Source: Branchiostoma floridae (Eukaryota > Chordata > Leptocardii > Amphioxiformes > Branchiostomatidae). Taken from it: DNA of 55,811 bases. Made by a program: the position numbers and the translations under genes. The stretch spans positions 10,820,793 to 10,876,603 of the forward strand of contig NC_049981.1 of NCBI RefSeq assembly GCF_000003815.2. The letters are read 5' to 3'. Below the pieces are notes generated by a model. It worked only from the letters and a program-made list of their open reading frames with translations, made no database searches and was not told the origin of the DNA. Shown here piece after piece: positions 35,501 to 46,868 of the stretch (positions are counted from its first letter, which is position 1; every line of letters begins with the position of its first letter).

Positions 35501-38500
35501 CAAAATCTAACCGTTTCACGGCCTTACCAAGTCCTACCCACATACCAAATATCAAAACAATCCATCCAGGCATTCTGGAGTTATGCTGGTCAACTACATA
35601 CATACACACATACATACATGCACACATACATACATGCACACGTGTACACAAACGCTACCGAAAACATAACCTTCTAGCGAAGGTAAAAATCCTTGAAGAA
35701 CTTACCACCAGAAGGAGATGAAGAAGAGAATAGGCATGGTGATGGCGACCTGAAGCCACTTCCACGTCCGTATGAAGTAGGCGATCCCAGCAAGGAGCAT
35801 GGACCCAAGGGAGGTGAAGATCCAAATGACCATCCCCACAAAGCTGCGTTTGTCGGCGGAAACTAGCTCCTGAGCTGGGGAAAGAGGAAGGTGGGTTGGG
35901 GGTGGTTTGCTTTGAAATTCAAGTCTGTAGCGTTACATATACCAGAGACTAAGTATACCGGTATTAGCTATAGTTTTCTACAATGATTGTTAAGTACGCT
36001 GTATATAGCAATCAAGCTGTTACTAAAAAAACTATTTGTAGGTCACCATACACTCAGTAACCTTTCCTTTTAAGTAACGTTACGTGTAATTTTCACACTT
36101 TTCACAATTTGTTTAAGCAATCAATCTATATTGTATCATACACGAAGACAATTCCCTTACTCATCACAAAAGAAGCTAAATAGGTGATCATGATGCAGGT
36201 GGCTATGAAGAAGCGGAAGGCCACGAAAGCGGCGTAGTTGGGCGAGAACGCACAGGCTATCCCGGACACATAGCTGCCGACGAGGGATGCAAGAAGCACT
36301 GGTTTACGGCCCCATCTTGAAGGCGTCGCCAAAAAAAGAACATGTGATTGTTAGTAACATGCCTGTAAGTTGATATATCTACTCTCCAAGCAGAGGTTGA
36401 GTCGCGTAGATCTAGTAGTAACTTTTCCGACTACTACTATATCTACGCGACTCAACCTCTGCTTGGAGAGTAAGTGGAGCGCAGGTGTAATTTTTCCGAC
36501 TACTACTATATCTACGCGACTCAATCTCTGCTTGGAGAGTAGATATATCAACCATGGTTGACATATCACGAATGATGAATTTAAACGACATGAACTTAAA
36601 ACCAATGCATACCATACGTTTTCAAGAATTTTGATCACTGCAAACTTTATAAAAGCCCATTATACGTTCATCACATTTTATGCATATGATTATTTAAACA
36701 GCATAGGAAATGCCTATCAAAAAAGCTGTTGTACCAAAATCTGACACCAAGATTTTTCGATGATAAGAGTTTTGTTAAAGATGTTACATTCGCTGGGAAA
36801 TACCAGTCCCTTGGGTCCTACGCTTGGCTATTCACAAAAATATATCAGAAAAGGATCCAACTGCGCATGTGCAGGTCAAAAGTGAAGGCCTTTGAGATAT
36901 TAACTTATGGACTTCATGCAATATGCAAACCGACCGATGGAGGTCACATATGTATATGGACATGTATAACGCTTGGTCGAGCAGGAACGGTGGACAAATC
37001 AGAGGCTCTTGGGCTTGCGCATGTGCAGTTGGATCTGTGACTGGGGTTATACACCGGATAATACACATTCGATTTCTTCTTGAACTACGGACGAACCTGT
37101 CTGCCGCATGGCCGCCAAACACCGCACCAAACATGAAGCCCGCAAACCACACAGACTTCACCATGCTCACCTTCCAGCTGTTGTCACAGACAAGATCCCA
37201 CTGGAATGAAACGAACACAGTCTTATGGCCGCAACTGGGCATTACTGTGGTGTGGAGGTCACCAGATTTAGAATTGGACGCGAATGGTAGTCGTTCCCGT
37301 TTCTTGAGCATCTCGTATACAGAAGAACCAAGGCTTTAAATGCTTGTCTATCGATAAAGCTCGATGGTGCATAACAGTTTGGTACCGAGAAGACAAAGTG
37401 AATTACAGTAACTAATGTGTATGGTAATATGGTAGCCGAACTCTTGTAATGTCTGACGAGATCAGAGTTGTAGCTACTATATATATACTTCCAGGAAATA
37501 CAAGACTTCACTACTGAACAGAAGAAGTTCCCGCTGGATTGCGGCAAAACTTTCCCAGCATAGCGACGTTTCCACCAAAAAACATAAACGCTGCCACTCC
37601 CAAAGTCTGCGAAGGAGGCTAGCATAAATTCAGAACAACACTGTTGAATGTCATAGAGTAAGCGACATCTTCATTATTGGTGGTTGCCAGCAAAAACATG
37701 TTAATAACATTGATGTGACACTTTAACAAGGAAGAGATAACTTACGTCTGTAACGACAGTGCTCTTGTATTTAGACATGTCATACTCGTATCCCTGGTCA
37801 CACGGGATCTGGGTCCGGTTGGCCACTGGGTGTGCTTCGACAAATTGTCGATAGGTGGCGTTGAGGGTAGCGTTTGGAAGATTGTAGCTGTAACTAATAA
37901 AACAGATGCATAACTACTACAGCATCACACAGATTTACACTGTTCTTATAGTTCATTTCACACGCGCGCGCGCTCGCGCGCACACACACACACACTCCTA
38001 CAGACACACAGACACATGAACACACAAACACACGCACGTGCACCGTGAACAGACACACGTACCTCGGAGCACGAAACTAACCGTTTGCACTGACTCCGTG
38101 TCCACTCCCCGTCCTTCAGCTCCCAGGGGATGCTAACGTTCAGCACCTCGGCCAGGGTCGCGTTCAGCCCCGAGAAGCTGACCTCAGAGACCCGGCATTG
38201 GAAGTCGGGCTCGATGGCAAGGAAAACGATAGCAAATAACTGGAAGCCATTGACAGGCAGGCAGAGGAGAAAGAAAATCCTCCTCTGCCACGGTCCAAAT
38301 CCGCCCAGGTATTTCAGAGCTAGGTCGTAGTTGACTATGACCTATATGAGGAAAACAAATAATGTATTATTGTCCTTCATGCACGCCCTTGTCTGTATAT
38401 GTGCGAGTGAGTGAGTGAGTGAGTGAGTGAGTGAGTGAGTGAGTGAGTGAGTGAGTGAGTGAGTGAGTGAGTGAGTGAGTGAGTGAGTGACTGAGTGTAT

Positions 38501-38593
38501 GTATGGGCCTGAGTTAGTGTATGTGAGTGGGTATGTTACTGTGTATGTGTATGTTACTGTGTATGTTACTGTGTATGTTTTTGTGTATGTGCA

Positions 38594-38635
<42 letters not shown>

Positions 38636-38847
38636 TATGACAGAAATGGCACAATAGTTTCACGACACTACATCAGGTTAATTTATAATTTATGTCCTAA
38701 CGCAAAGTGGAAACGCAATTCTAAGTTGGAATATAGGTCTGAAGACTGAACTATGGAGTGTTTACAAACCTGCACATCATACTTTTCTCCGCCAGATGGC
38801 GCATTGTCAAACACCAACGCCTCGTCGACGCTTTCCGTTTCCGTCAT
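32520..38847 (-). CDS. SLC22-family organic ion/carnitine-type transporter
   Basis: Twelve coding exons on the minus strand, all in phase: 38847-38770, 38341-38082, 37893-37746, 37200-37097, 36315-36161, 35874-35706, 35237-35093, 34766-34669, 34166-34032, 33665-33586, 33254-33146, 32757-32520. The product has 572 residues, normal for SLC22. Family marks in order: GGFGPWQRRIFF before helix 1; a large outer loop with several N-glycosylation sites (NAT, NVS, NRT) and cysteines; WDLVC; the MFS signature GGHAADRWGRKPVL between helices 2 and 3; LVPESPRWL after helix 6; FGRRWPL in the later loop; FSAEIFPTVVR; and PETAGRKLP at the end. It should move organic cations, zwitterions or anions across the plasma membrane; the substrate is not readable. 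An AG at 38880 upstream of the ATG hints at a 5' untranslated exon further right. Confidence 0.95.
33399..33513 (+). repeat. dispersed repeat, copy 2
   Basis: Counterpart of 7092-7206, lying in an SLC22 intron. Confidence 0.5.
35467..35689 (+). repeat. dispersed repeat related to 54007-54189
   Basis: Both copies begin GCTGCAGYACCRTAACAA and end AAACGCTAC..AAAACATAACC. This copy, in an SLC22 intron, also carries (CATA)n expansions. A fragment near 39447-39470 may be a third relative. Confidence 0.6.
36371..36550. repeat. foldback element with duplicated right arm
   Basis: The left arm 36371-36410 (TGATATATCTACTCTCCAAG...) is complementary to 36511-36550. A second right arm, 36441-36471, repeats TCTACGCGACTCAAYCTCTG 70 bp earlier. 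It lies in an SLC22 intron. The ends carry the CTCCAAGCAGA motif seen in other elements here. Confidence 0.9.
37963..38044 (+). repeat. CG/CA alternating tract in SLC22 intron
   Basis: CGCGCGCGCGCTCGCGCG followed by CA repeats, an alternating purine-pyrimidine tract. Confidence 0.85.
38404..38632 (+). repeat. (GAGT)n and (GT)n microsatellites in SLC22 intron 1
   Basis: About 22 GAGT units (38404-38491), a GTAT-rich link, then about 17 GT units (38598-38632). Confidence 0.95.
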
Positions 38848-38929
38848 ACTCTTTGGTGCCGAGTCCTGGCAGCCAAACTGTACAGAATATATATCGAGTA
38901 GAAATGCTACATATTAGCTACTAGTAGGG

Positions 38930-39012
38930 GTGGGTACCGGTACAGAAAATTCAGGTCCAGGTCCGGTTCAGGTCCAAAGGATCAGGTCCAGGTTTGGACC
39001 TGAACCTGGACC
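38930..39012. repeat. GGTCCAGGT hairpin
   Basis: TCAGGTCCAGGTCCGGTTCAGGTCC (starting near 38950) is followed by its near complement (TTTGGACCTGAACCTGGACCT, ending near 39012). Made of AGGTCC units in both orientations. Confidence 0.75.
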
Positions 39013-39504
39013 TGATTCAGTATCTTGTGAATGGACGATACTCAATACAATGTCCAATGCTCTACAGAGAAATCTGTTTTGTGGAGTATTCAACTCCCAC
39101 TGGCGTTTTGAAATCCTACAAGGCTAACTGCCTCTGTACGATTGACTGTAAAACCTGGTAGACATGACTATAGCTTCTACTCTACTTCGCTCTTATTATT
39201 TTCTTCGACCGGTAAGCCCCGAAGACGTCCAAAACAAACCGGAGCCCTACTTTTGCTTGGAGAGTAAAGATACGCATATCGCGAGCACAAAGCACAAAAG
39301 ATAACATCTATCAGATTCTAATGTTCGCGAAGAAAAAATGACTATTACAATGAGAAATCAAAACCGGAAGTTTCTCCGAGTATCTTAAACAGCTATGGGC
39401 CCTATATCGAACTTGACCATTATTTTCCCGACCACTACCCGCCTACCAAATATCATCAGGATCTATCAACGAGTTATGTCGTTCACAAGCACGAGTTATG
39501 TCGG

Positions 39505-39545
<41 letters not shown>

Positions 39546-40148
39546 TACATACACACGCACACACGCACATATGCATACTGCTAGTAGAGCATTATGCCTA
39601 CAAACCTCCAAATGCGTACAAACAAGCCTTATCGACGCCATGTTTGTATAGTTGTTGAACAACTCGCCATTGTAGGTAAGAATTTTTTAGCAGTGCCTTC
39701 AAGGCATGCAATATGCGTGGTATGTAAGAATACACACCTCCCTTTTGACTTTTTGATGTCCTCTGGATCTGGTTTTGCCCTTGTTTGGAACTCGGCTCCG
39801 CTCTGTCCTTGTGTTCTGTTGGTCAGTATTGCCCTCGTGACCAGCCTTTCGTCAGTACTTTACTTCCTTCGGTATCTTGGCCCACCTCTCCCCGCTCACC
39901 AGTCGGATAGAGACTGGTGGGCGGTGCTAGTTGCTGGTTTAACCGCTTTATAACGTCCTTTGGGTTAACTAACCAGTTTCTATACAATGCCCTATCTTTT
40001 GTGATGATCTGTTGTGATGGCTTGCGCTTTGCTCTCATTTCCCCCTCATTTAATTTATCGATGAACAATATGGAAAAGGGCCAGTTCCAGATGGTATACA
40101 GACTTCAAATTCGTACGACATTTGTTTCTGCATGGTAAGGTTCCTCAC
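39013..40148. other. intergenic stretch, no gene recognised
   Basis: Contains an (AC)n run at about 39509-39541, a lone CTTGGAGAG end motif near 39256, and short frames with no domain. Promoter and untranslated exons of the SLC22 gene may lie here. Confidence 0.5.
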
Positions 40149-40368
40149 CTGTCCTGACACACTCCTCCCACACCCCACACAGGGCCAGGCTGAACTGGTC
40201 TGTACGATACAACACACATAACTGGTAAGGTTCTTCACCTGTCCTGACACACTCCTCCCACACCCCACACAAGGACAGATTGAACTGGTCTGTAATACCT
40301 CCTCCCGTGACGTTAACTACAGACCACTGTAGAACTGTGATCATCACAAACACATGGAGGAACCACAT
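40149..40368 (-). CDS. candidate first exon of a secreted protein with duplicated 30-residue unit
   Basis: From an ATG at 40368 the minus strand reads a hydrophobic leader (MWFLHVFVMITVLQWSVVNV), then two in-frame copies of a 30-residue unit containing LCGVWEECVRTG, exactly 90 bp apart (units start at 40289 and 40199). A good donor (GTGAGG) ends the frame at 40149. Each unit is itself bordered by AG before and GTGA after, so the duplication may be of a 51-nt exon and splicing could be more complex. No downstream exon or family was recognised. It may be an unrelated gene or an upstream part of another transcript. Confidence 0.35.
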
Positions 40369-41225
40369 CTTGTAAGCCTGGTGTCTCGTCAAGGTACGAC
40401 GTGCAGAGAGACTGTGAACTACGCCGGTGACCAGAGTACATATAGTATGCATATATGCACACTTCAAATTTTACAATCAGTTAGGAACTATGAGTATGTC
40501 GTTAAACTTTACGAATAGTTGTAAATTATCACGTCAACCGTACGGCTTCGCCCAAATTTTTTGAGAAGCATCCTTCACGGGCTTACACGGGCGCTGGTAC
40601 AATTTGTTGCGGACAGAAGACCTCCCCAGTATAAGACCTTTCAGGCGTAAAACCTGGCCGCCATAAGTTGAAAATCGGACCTGAGTCGGAAGATGCAATG
40701 TATCTTTTATCAACTAATAAAAAGGTCAATAACTTTGGGTGAACTAACGACTATTGGTAGCTTTTGTTGGCGTGAACGCAGGATTGTACTAACAGCATTT
40801 GATACTTGTAGATTTCATCATAAGACACCAGAAAATCGTGCTGTAGTTGCATTATTGATGATAATCGTACTTGCCAAAGTGCTATATATTTTATCTTTTT
40901 AGATTAGACTAATTAAAAGGCAATGAAATATTCTGATGCTATCCATTTGAGGTCAAAGTTCATTTTAGTGACCTTTTGTCGGTAGCTATTAATATGCAGT
41001 GCAATGACAGTGCAATACTTCAACAGCGGAAACACAAAACACTACATTAGCCAATCCAGAAACCATAAGAACATGTTGTAAGAATAACCATCAGGATACA
41101 GGAGCTACCTTTATTTCCCACGATGTAAACTACGATCGATCATCTGGCTTTGAACGACGACACGTCAGTCACCAATGCAATCGATCAAAATTTATTACGG
41201 GTATGTGAAATGCCTCGTCATTGCT

Positions 41226-41351
41226 ATTCTCCAAGCAGAAGTTGAGTCGCGGAGATATAGTAGTAGTTGGAAAATTTACCTGCGCACTCCTCTCACGCGA
41301 GAGGATTTCCCGACCACTACTATATCACGACTCAACCTCTGCATGGAGAAT
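41226..41351. repeat. foldback element, CTCCAAGCAGA family
   Basis: Arms 41226-41274 (ATTCTCCAAGCAGAAGTTGA...) and 41304-41351 are complementary with a few mismatches. The arms share GTTGAGTCGYG and the ATATAGTAGT block with the element at 36371-36550, so both belong to one family. Confidence 0.9.
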
Positions 41352-41406
41352 ACTAGTAGTCATTGCTAGTAATCGATGGTAATACAGACAGAATACTGTA
41401 AAATGG

Positions 41407-41580
41407 GAAATGTTCGCGGTAGTTTTATGTTCGGCGTTTTCGCGGTGACGTCTTAGCCGCCAACTGAAAACCACCGCGAAAATCTTTGTTCTATGTTACC
41501 AGTATGTCCCGCCTAGAGCTTTGTAAAGTTTGCTTCAATTAAGAAATAACTTTTAAAAAATACCGCGAATGCTTCATTTC
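41407..41580. repeat. MITE-like element with TTCGCGGTA ends
   Basis: Begins GAAATGTTCGCGGTA and ends TACCGCGAATGCTTCATTTC, with internal TTTTCGCGGT and ACCGCGAAAAT arms. The CGCGGT-type repeat is familiar from marine invertebrate genomes; that is from memory. Confidence 0.65.
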
Positions 41581-43623
41581 AATATTCCTACCACGAACAT
41601 TTCCAAGTTCACAGTATGTGATGGTGGCCAAATGATAACTAGTGACTGACAATTATACCAGACTAGACGAAATTGAAACAAGTCACGTACAGTTTGAAGT
41701 TTAACTATGTACAAAAGAAAAGGGTAGAATTGTCCATTTTCTGCGAATTTCACGGACAACACACAACCTCCTTGCATAGTCCTAGGAGGCGATCCTTCTA
41801 TGTCAGACTTTTGATTGACAGATGTCACTAGCATGTCATGTTGACAATTTGGGGACAAATGGCTCCCAGCTGATACAGATTAGCGGTTCATATCAACTGA
41901 TCACCTCATGATTTCCTCATTATTATGGTGTAATAATTAACATGCATCTAGATCTACTGGTACCGGGCACTTGAAGTTACAAACTCCAAGGAAGGAATGC
42001 CAGACTTTTGATAAAACCACGGCTATACGGTATATTTTAGAATTTTGCATTGACGTTAAGCTAGATAGGGCTTTTTGGTACCAAGGACGTTATACTACAA
42101 TTAGTCCTGCCTTTACAGGCACTTCATTTGACTTTTCAACTTGAAAACCCTTCGTACCCCTTCTTCTTCCAGGGTTTGTTATTAGATCTGAGATAGTGAA
42201 TCACCCGTATATCGATAATGATGTTTCTGAAGTTGCCTTGGGGTCTTCTAGTTACATAGCGGCCATCGGGTAAATGTTTTTGGGAACGAAGCATAGTTTT
42301 TGTTTTTGTTTTGTTTCTTGTTTAGTTTTGTCGTTCACTTGTCAACATATCACAATACATTTGTATACTATCAGTATCCTTGCTTTTACTATCAGTTAAA
42401 TGCCCTTCAATACCTGGATGCATTTCTCGACATAGAAATTAATTATTACTTCTCAAAATCTGGTGCTATTTCAAGATGTTGTTGTCGGTTTCGCTGAATG
42501 TGTTTATATCAGGTTTTGTTTGTTTACATTTCTGCGCTGTTTTTATTTCTCTACATCACAACAATGTGTGATATTTTGGTTTCATTTCTTTTACTTCAAG
42601 TGTTCGCCACCTTTCAACACAAGACAATGCAGTAAAACGCCTCTTGAATTCGACCCAAGATATTTTGTAAAAGACTTGATACTTGAAGTATCTCTGGTAA
42701 GGTAAAGCATTGTCAAGAATAGTTCGTCTCCAAGCAGATATAGGAAAAGAGAGAAAAATCCGAATCACTAAATTTTGAGCAGTATAGAAACCATTTCAAC
42801 ACGCATGGATCTATTTTAGACGATCGATGGTTAGAATTTCAGTATCAAAGCTGATCGAGATACGTAGACATTTGCTAATCTCCAAGCAGATGTTATGGTG
42901 GAGATCGTAAAGTTTTATCACCGGCCGTTTTTATGGGATATGGGTACTGTTAAAAGTGTCCCTTTGGAAACAAGCCTGGTACCAATTCTAGCAGTTCCAC
43001 TTCGCTGAAACAATGGCTTCCCATCTTCACAAACTCTTGAAATGCTCGTCCATCGGTGTCAACTCAGGTGGACCATGAATACAGGATATTTTTAGTTGCT
43101 AATGGGAGTGCAATGCGGCTTCGCTACGGCTCGCGGTTTTGGGCAGGCACACTCATACTCTTCTTGAAGTGTGATGGTTCCTTTACGTACAGAGGTTTTG
43201 GCGCTTGACTGTAACGCCTAAAGTTACCTCTGCAATGCGATACGATAATGTTTCTCGTCCGTGGGTTCATGAACAGTAGGGCTGGCCGGCATTTGTCTAT
43301 AGTCTAGTCCATACTGTGAGTCTAGTCTAAGAAATGACTCCAACGTATAACTATTTGGGTTTGAATTCTTTTTCTGAGACTGTGGAAGACAACAGATCTA
43401 GACCCCAGCCTATTTGGAAGCATGGCCAAAATGTAGTCTCGTTCGCATAAGTTCTAGCTGCGGAGTTTGTTTTCCGGAACGCTGATTTTTTATTTTTTTT
43501 TTAGATTTTCAGAATGTTCTCTAATGCCGGGAGAGCAAGGAAATTATGTTGAAAATCTCCAATCAGCGTTCCGCAAACAAAAATAAATAGATAAACAAAT
43601 GAGAGACAGCGCTGCAAGCAGTC

Positions 43624-43662
43624 TTAGCCTGGTATCCAGCCGTAATATAGATACCAGGCTAA
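43624..43662. repeat. 13-bp inverted repeat TTAGCCTGGTATC
   Basis: Arms 43624-43636 and 43650-43662 are perfect complements with a 13-base loop. Related AGCCTGG fragments occur near 3704 and 45003. Confidence 0.7.
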
Positions 43663-43689
43663 AGAAGTCTACGAAGGAGGATAACCAAA

Positions 43690-44030
43690 ATGTCTCTTCA
43701 CGTCTGCTTGGTGTCGTTCGGCGATGGGACCTCCCGGTACATTTTGACACGTTGTCACCAGAATGTCCAGCTGCCGTGTCGTGACGGACAACAGGCGGGC
43801 CCTCACGGAGCCCTCACCGCCGTGCTAAATCACTAATCCCCTCGCACCCTCGTACGGACGGATCGTTCCCGAAGCGGAGGTGATGATCAGCGGTGATTAA
43901 CAGATAACTGCCCGCCTTTGTGTGCAGAGCTCGCGGCTCGGGGTGACGATAGAGCTTGTATAGGGGGCGGGATCAAAGCCGGGCCGCCTTTTGTGACAGG
44001 ATTAGCCGGGCGACAAGGTGAGGAAAACCG
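43690..44030. promoter_or_regulatory. GC-rich noncoding island, possible regulatory element
   Basis: CpG-rich sequence in an AT-rich surrounding, without an intact long frame. It contains CTAATCCCC (an Otx/Bicoid-type TAATCC core at 43834-43839) and GTGATTAACAGATAA. It lies between the SLC22 and bHLH genes. A regulatory role is inference from composition only. Confidence 0.25.
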
Positions 44031-45514
44031 CAGACACACGCCAGAAAAGTTTAATTTGGACCCGTGAAATCTGCAAAGGACAATCCGATTTGGGAAAGTT
44101 AACACGATGAGACGGATATGAAAGAAAACATAAGCGACCTGTGGGAAAAACGAAACTGAAATTATGCAAATAGAAAGTATCAAAGGCATCTTACTGAAAA
44201 CGCTCATAGTTTCTACTGCAGACGTCCCAGTGGAGAAAAAAATTGTAACGAATGGCCAAACTTGTGAATATTTTATTAAAGAACATAGTACATAGTACAG
44301 TACAAGCCCTCTGATATGTTGAAAACCGCGAATCCCACATAGACTAAAAGCCAGCGATGTTAGAAATCTGCGAGGGAGGCTACCCCCTTTTTTGCCAACT
44401 TCTATCTAGAAGTAGTACGTGTAGCATGTACCATTTTTGTCAGCATTTACTATTTAGTATTGAAGTAGAATTTTAAGATTCATTATGTTCTGTCATTTTC
44501 ATTTTGCAGTTTGTAGTGACAGTACGGAAGTCACCATACTTTTTGTTGCGTCAATAAAGCAATAAGCGGTCGATAGATTATTTATTTTTTCATACAGTAA
44601 AGATTGCCAAAACACAAACACAAACGCAAAATACATGTGGATAACACTTCCGTTTGGTTTCAAGGCGCTGGAAAAAATCGCAATCTCAACGTCATCTTTT
44701 GTTGTCAATGTTTTATTTTCTACAAGACGAATGAACAACATATTTTTATTTTCCTTGGCTTGCTAGTGTAAACAACTAGGTACCATAATTAAAACTCTCT
44801 AGATTAGAACGTTTTTCTATTACTCTGCTTGATTGAGACATATATAACAGTATAATAAGAGTGAGAACTGCTCCTACAATAATAGCACACATAAACAGTG
44901 ACACTTGGACTTTTCTATTATTAGATTCTAACTTATTCACAATAAAAGCGAGAAGGAAGAATACAATATTTGTAAATTCTGTTGATAATCATATTAACCA
45001 ATAGCCTGGAGTCCTGGCTTATTCAGTAGTTTTCTGTTCCCTAGTGACCTAAAGAAGGCTGGTTGGGCTAACGCCAGTAACGGTTACCAAAAAACGTTCT
45101 GCAAAACCTTTTCGGCGTTGTTTTTCAAGCCTATAACAGTTATTTATATACGAAGAAGAATATTGATAAGAAACGTGAACGGTCTTTTCGCACGTTTTGA
45201 GTGTTTACAGTCGGAACAGGCTTGGCGTTATTGTTACTTGAAATTATACTGTAGTTGTTTGTTTTTGTTTACCTTCTTTGTCTACAAAAGTTATCCAACC
45301 AGCGAAAATGCACGCCCTAATCAATTTTGTTCTGGGGCGAACTGTGAATAGCCTTGATGTCGGACTGTTTCCAGGGCCTACACGGGCCCGCTCCTCGGCT
45401 CCAGGGCTGACATGCACCCGAGGACAATTTACCACAGCCACCCCTCAGCTAAGGTTTTACTCAGGGGGTCTGTATAACTTTTCCTTGAAGGCATGCTGAC
45501 TTAACAGATACTGG

Positions 45515-45590
45515 CTACTCTCCAAGCAGACGATAGCTGACAGAAAAAAAACGGCACGATTTTACCCATCAACCTCTGCTTGGAGAGTAG
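45515..45590. repeat. 76-bp MITE with perfect 16-bp ends
   Basis: CTACTCTCCAAGCAGA at 45515-45530 and its exact complement at 45575-45590. A minimal member of the CTCCAAGCAGA family. Confidence 0.9.
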
Positions 45591-46507
45591 AAAAAACGGT
45601 GCTGGCTTGTGTAGGCGCGGGAAACAGTCTGGCCTCCAGGCTAAACGTTGGGCGTTGATTTTTCTCAGATATTTTGAGACGGTCTTTCGATCTCTAAATG
45701 GCTATTGGCATGTATCTAGAAAATTCATTTTTTTTTTCTTTTACGTGTCTCATTTCTGGGCCATTAGTATAATTTTCCCCCTCACCCTTTCATTTGCGTC
45801 AATTTGACTTTGTCCAGGATACTAGTATTTGCAGATACTTTCCTAAGAGGGGGTTTCCTATTAAATCAAACTTCAAAGGTCGAGTCAAACTAGTATAGCT
45901 CTACTCTACTCTGCTCTATTCTAACAAGGACCTTTTTAATTCTACCCTACTCTAAATCTTCATCACAAAAAGACAACGGGACAGGCAACAAATATCAACT
46001 TGTAAAAATAAATGTATTTGTGATCTGTCATCTCTCCATCAACACAACAGACATTGGAATCTTTTCCATACAGAACATGACAAAACATAATAATTTGATT
46101 TCGATACACATAATACATATTCTGAATATCATAATTGCGAACAAGGGCGTACAAAGAGTATTATTTCTGTACATACAAAAATTATAACAAACATTAGCAA
46201 CGTAGTTACTATCAGAACAGATTTGGGGGCTAGAAACAATGCAAGATATAAAAGATACAAAAGATGAATAAAGTTTTTGTTCAAGCGTTCAAGCATACTA
46301 GATGGTGTTGCGGTGACGGCCAATCAAAGGATGTGTAGCATTTGCATAACAACAGTATGTAACGCCCTCGGTGTTAGGAAGAAGATTAGAGGACATGCGC
46401 AAGACAAGTGTTGTCTGGTACCAGTCACCTCGTCCTGACAATCCGGTGTGAACAGAATGGTGGTTTCCATGGGTTTCCCTGACTGAAATTGTGTAAATTT
46501 TGCCGCC

Positions 46508-46513
46508 TTTATT
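46508..46513 (-). terminator. possible polyadenylation signal of the bHLH gene
   Basis: AATAAA on the minus strand, 356 bp beyond the stop codon. Confidence 0.4.
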
Positions 46514-46868
46514 TTTAGACAAAGGTTAATACATAGTTGAAACATTTACAACTTCAAATAAGAAAATACGAGTTTGAAGTAATTTAGACCATAACATCCT
46601 TGTTTAGACCAATCTTAGTTTTTTTTTTTTTTTGAGGATACATATTTTGAGTGGCATGGAAATAAATTACGACATGATAAGAATAAACTAGCTTTGTAAG
46701 TAGGGAAGTAAAGCGGATAATTTTCTGTCAAATCTTCAAGCGTGCACGAAAAATTATAGCTTCAACATACAAGTAGCAATCGCAAAGTATTATATAATGT
46801 TAGGAAATTGAACCATATAGAAAATATTTACAAATTTGATATAAAATTGTCTCTGTTCTGTGTGATAC

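Larger units (their letters stand above)
41581..46868. other. long intergenic stretch with MITEs and a GC-rich island
   Basis: Two single-ended CTCCAAGCAGA motifs (42727 and 42879), a short inverted repeat (43624-43662), a GC-rich island (43690-44030) and a MITE (45515-45590). The right end is the bHLH gene's 3' untranslated region. No domain-bearing frame is seen. Confidence 0.6.
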
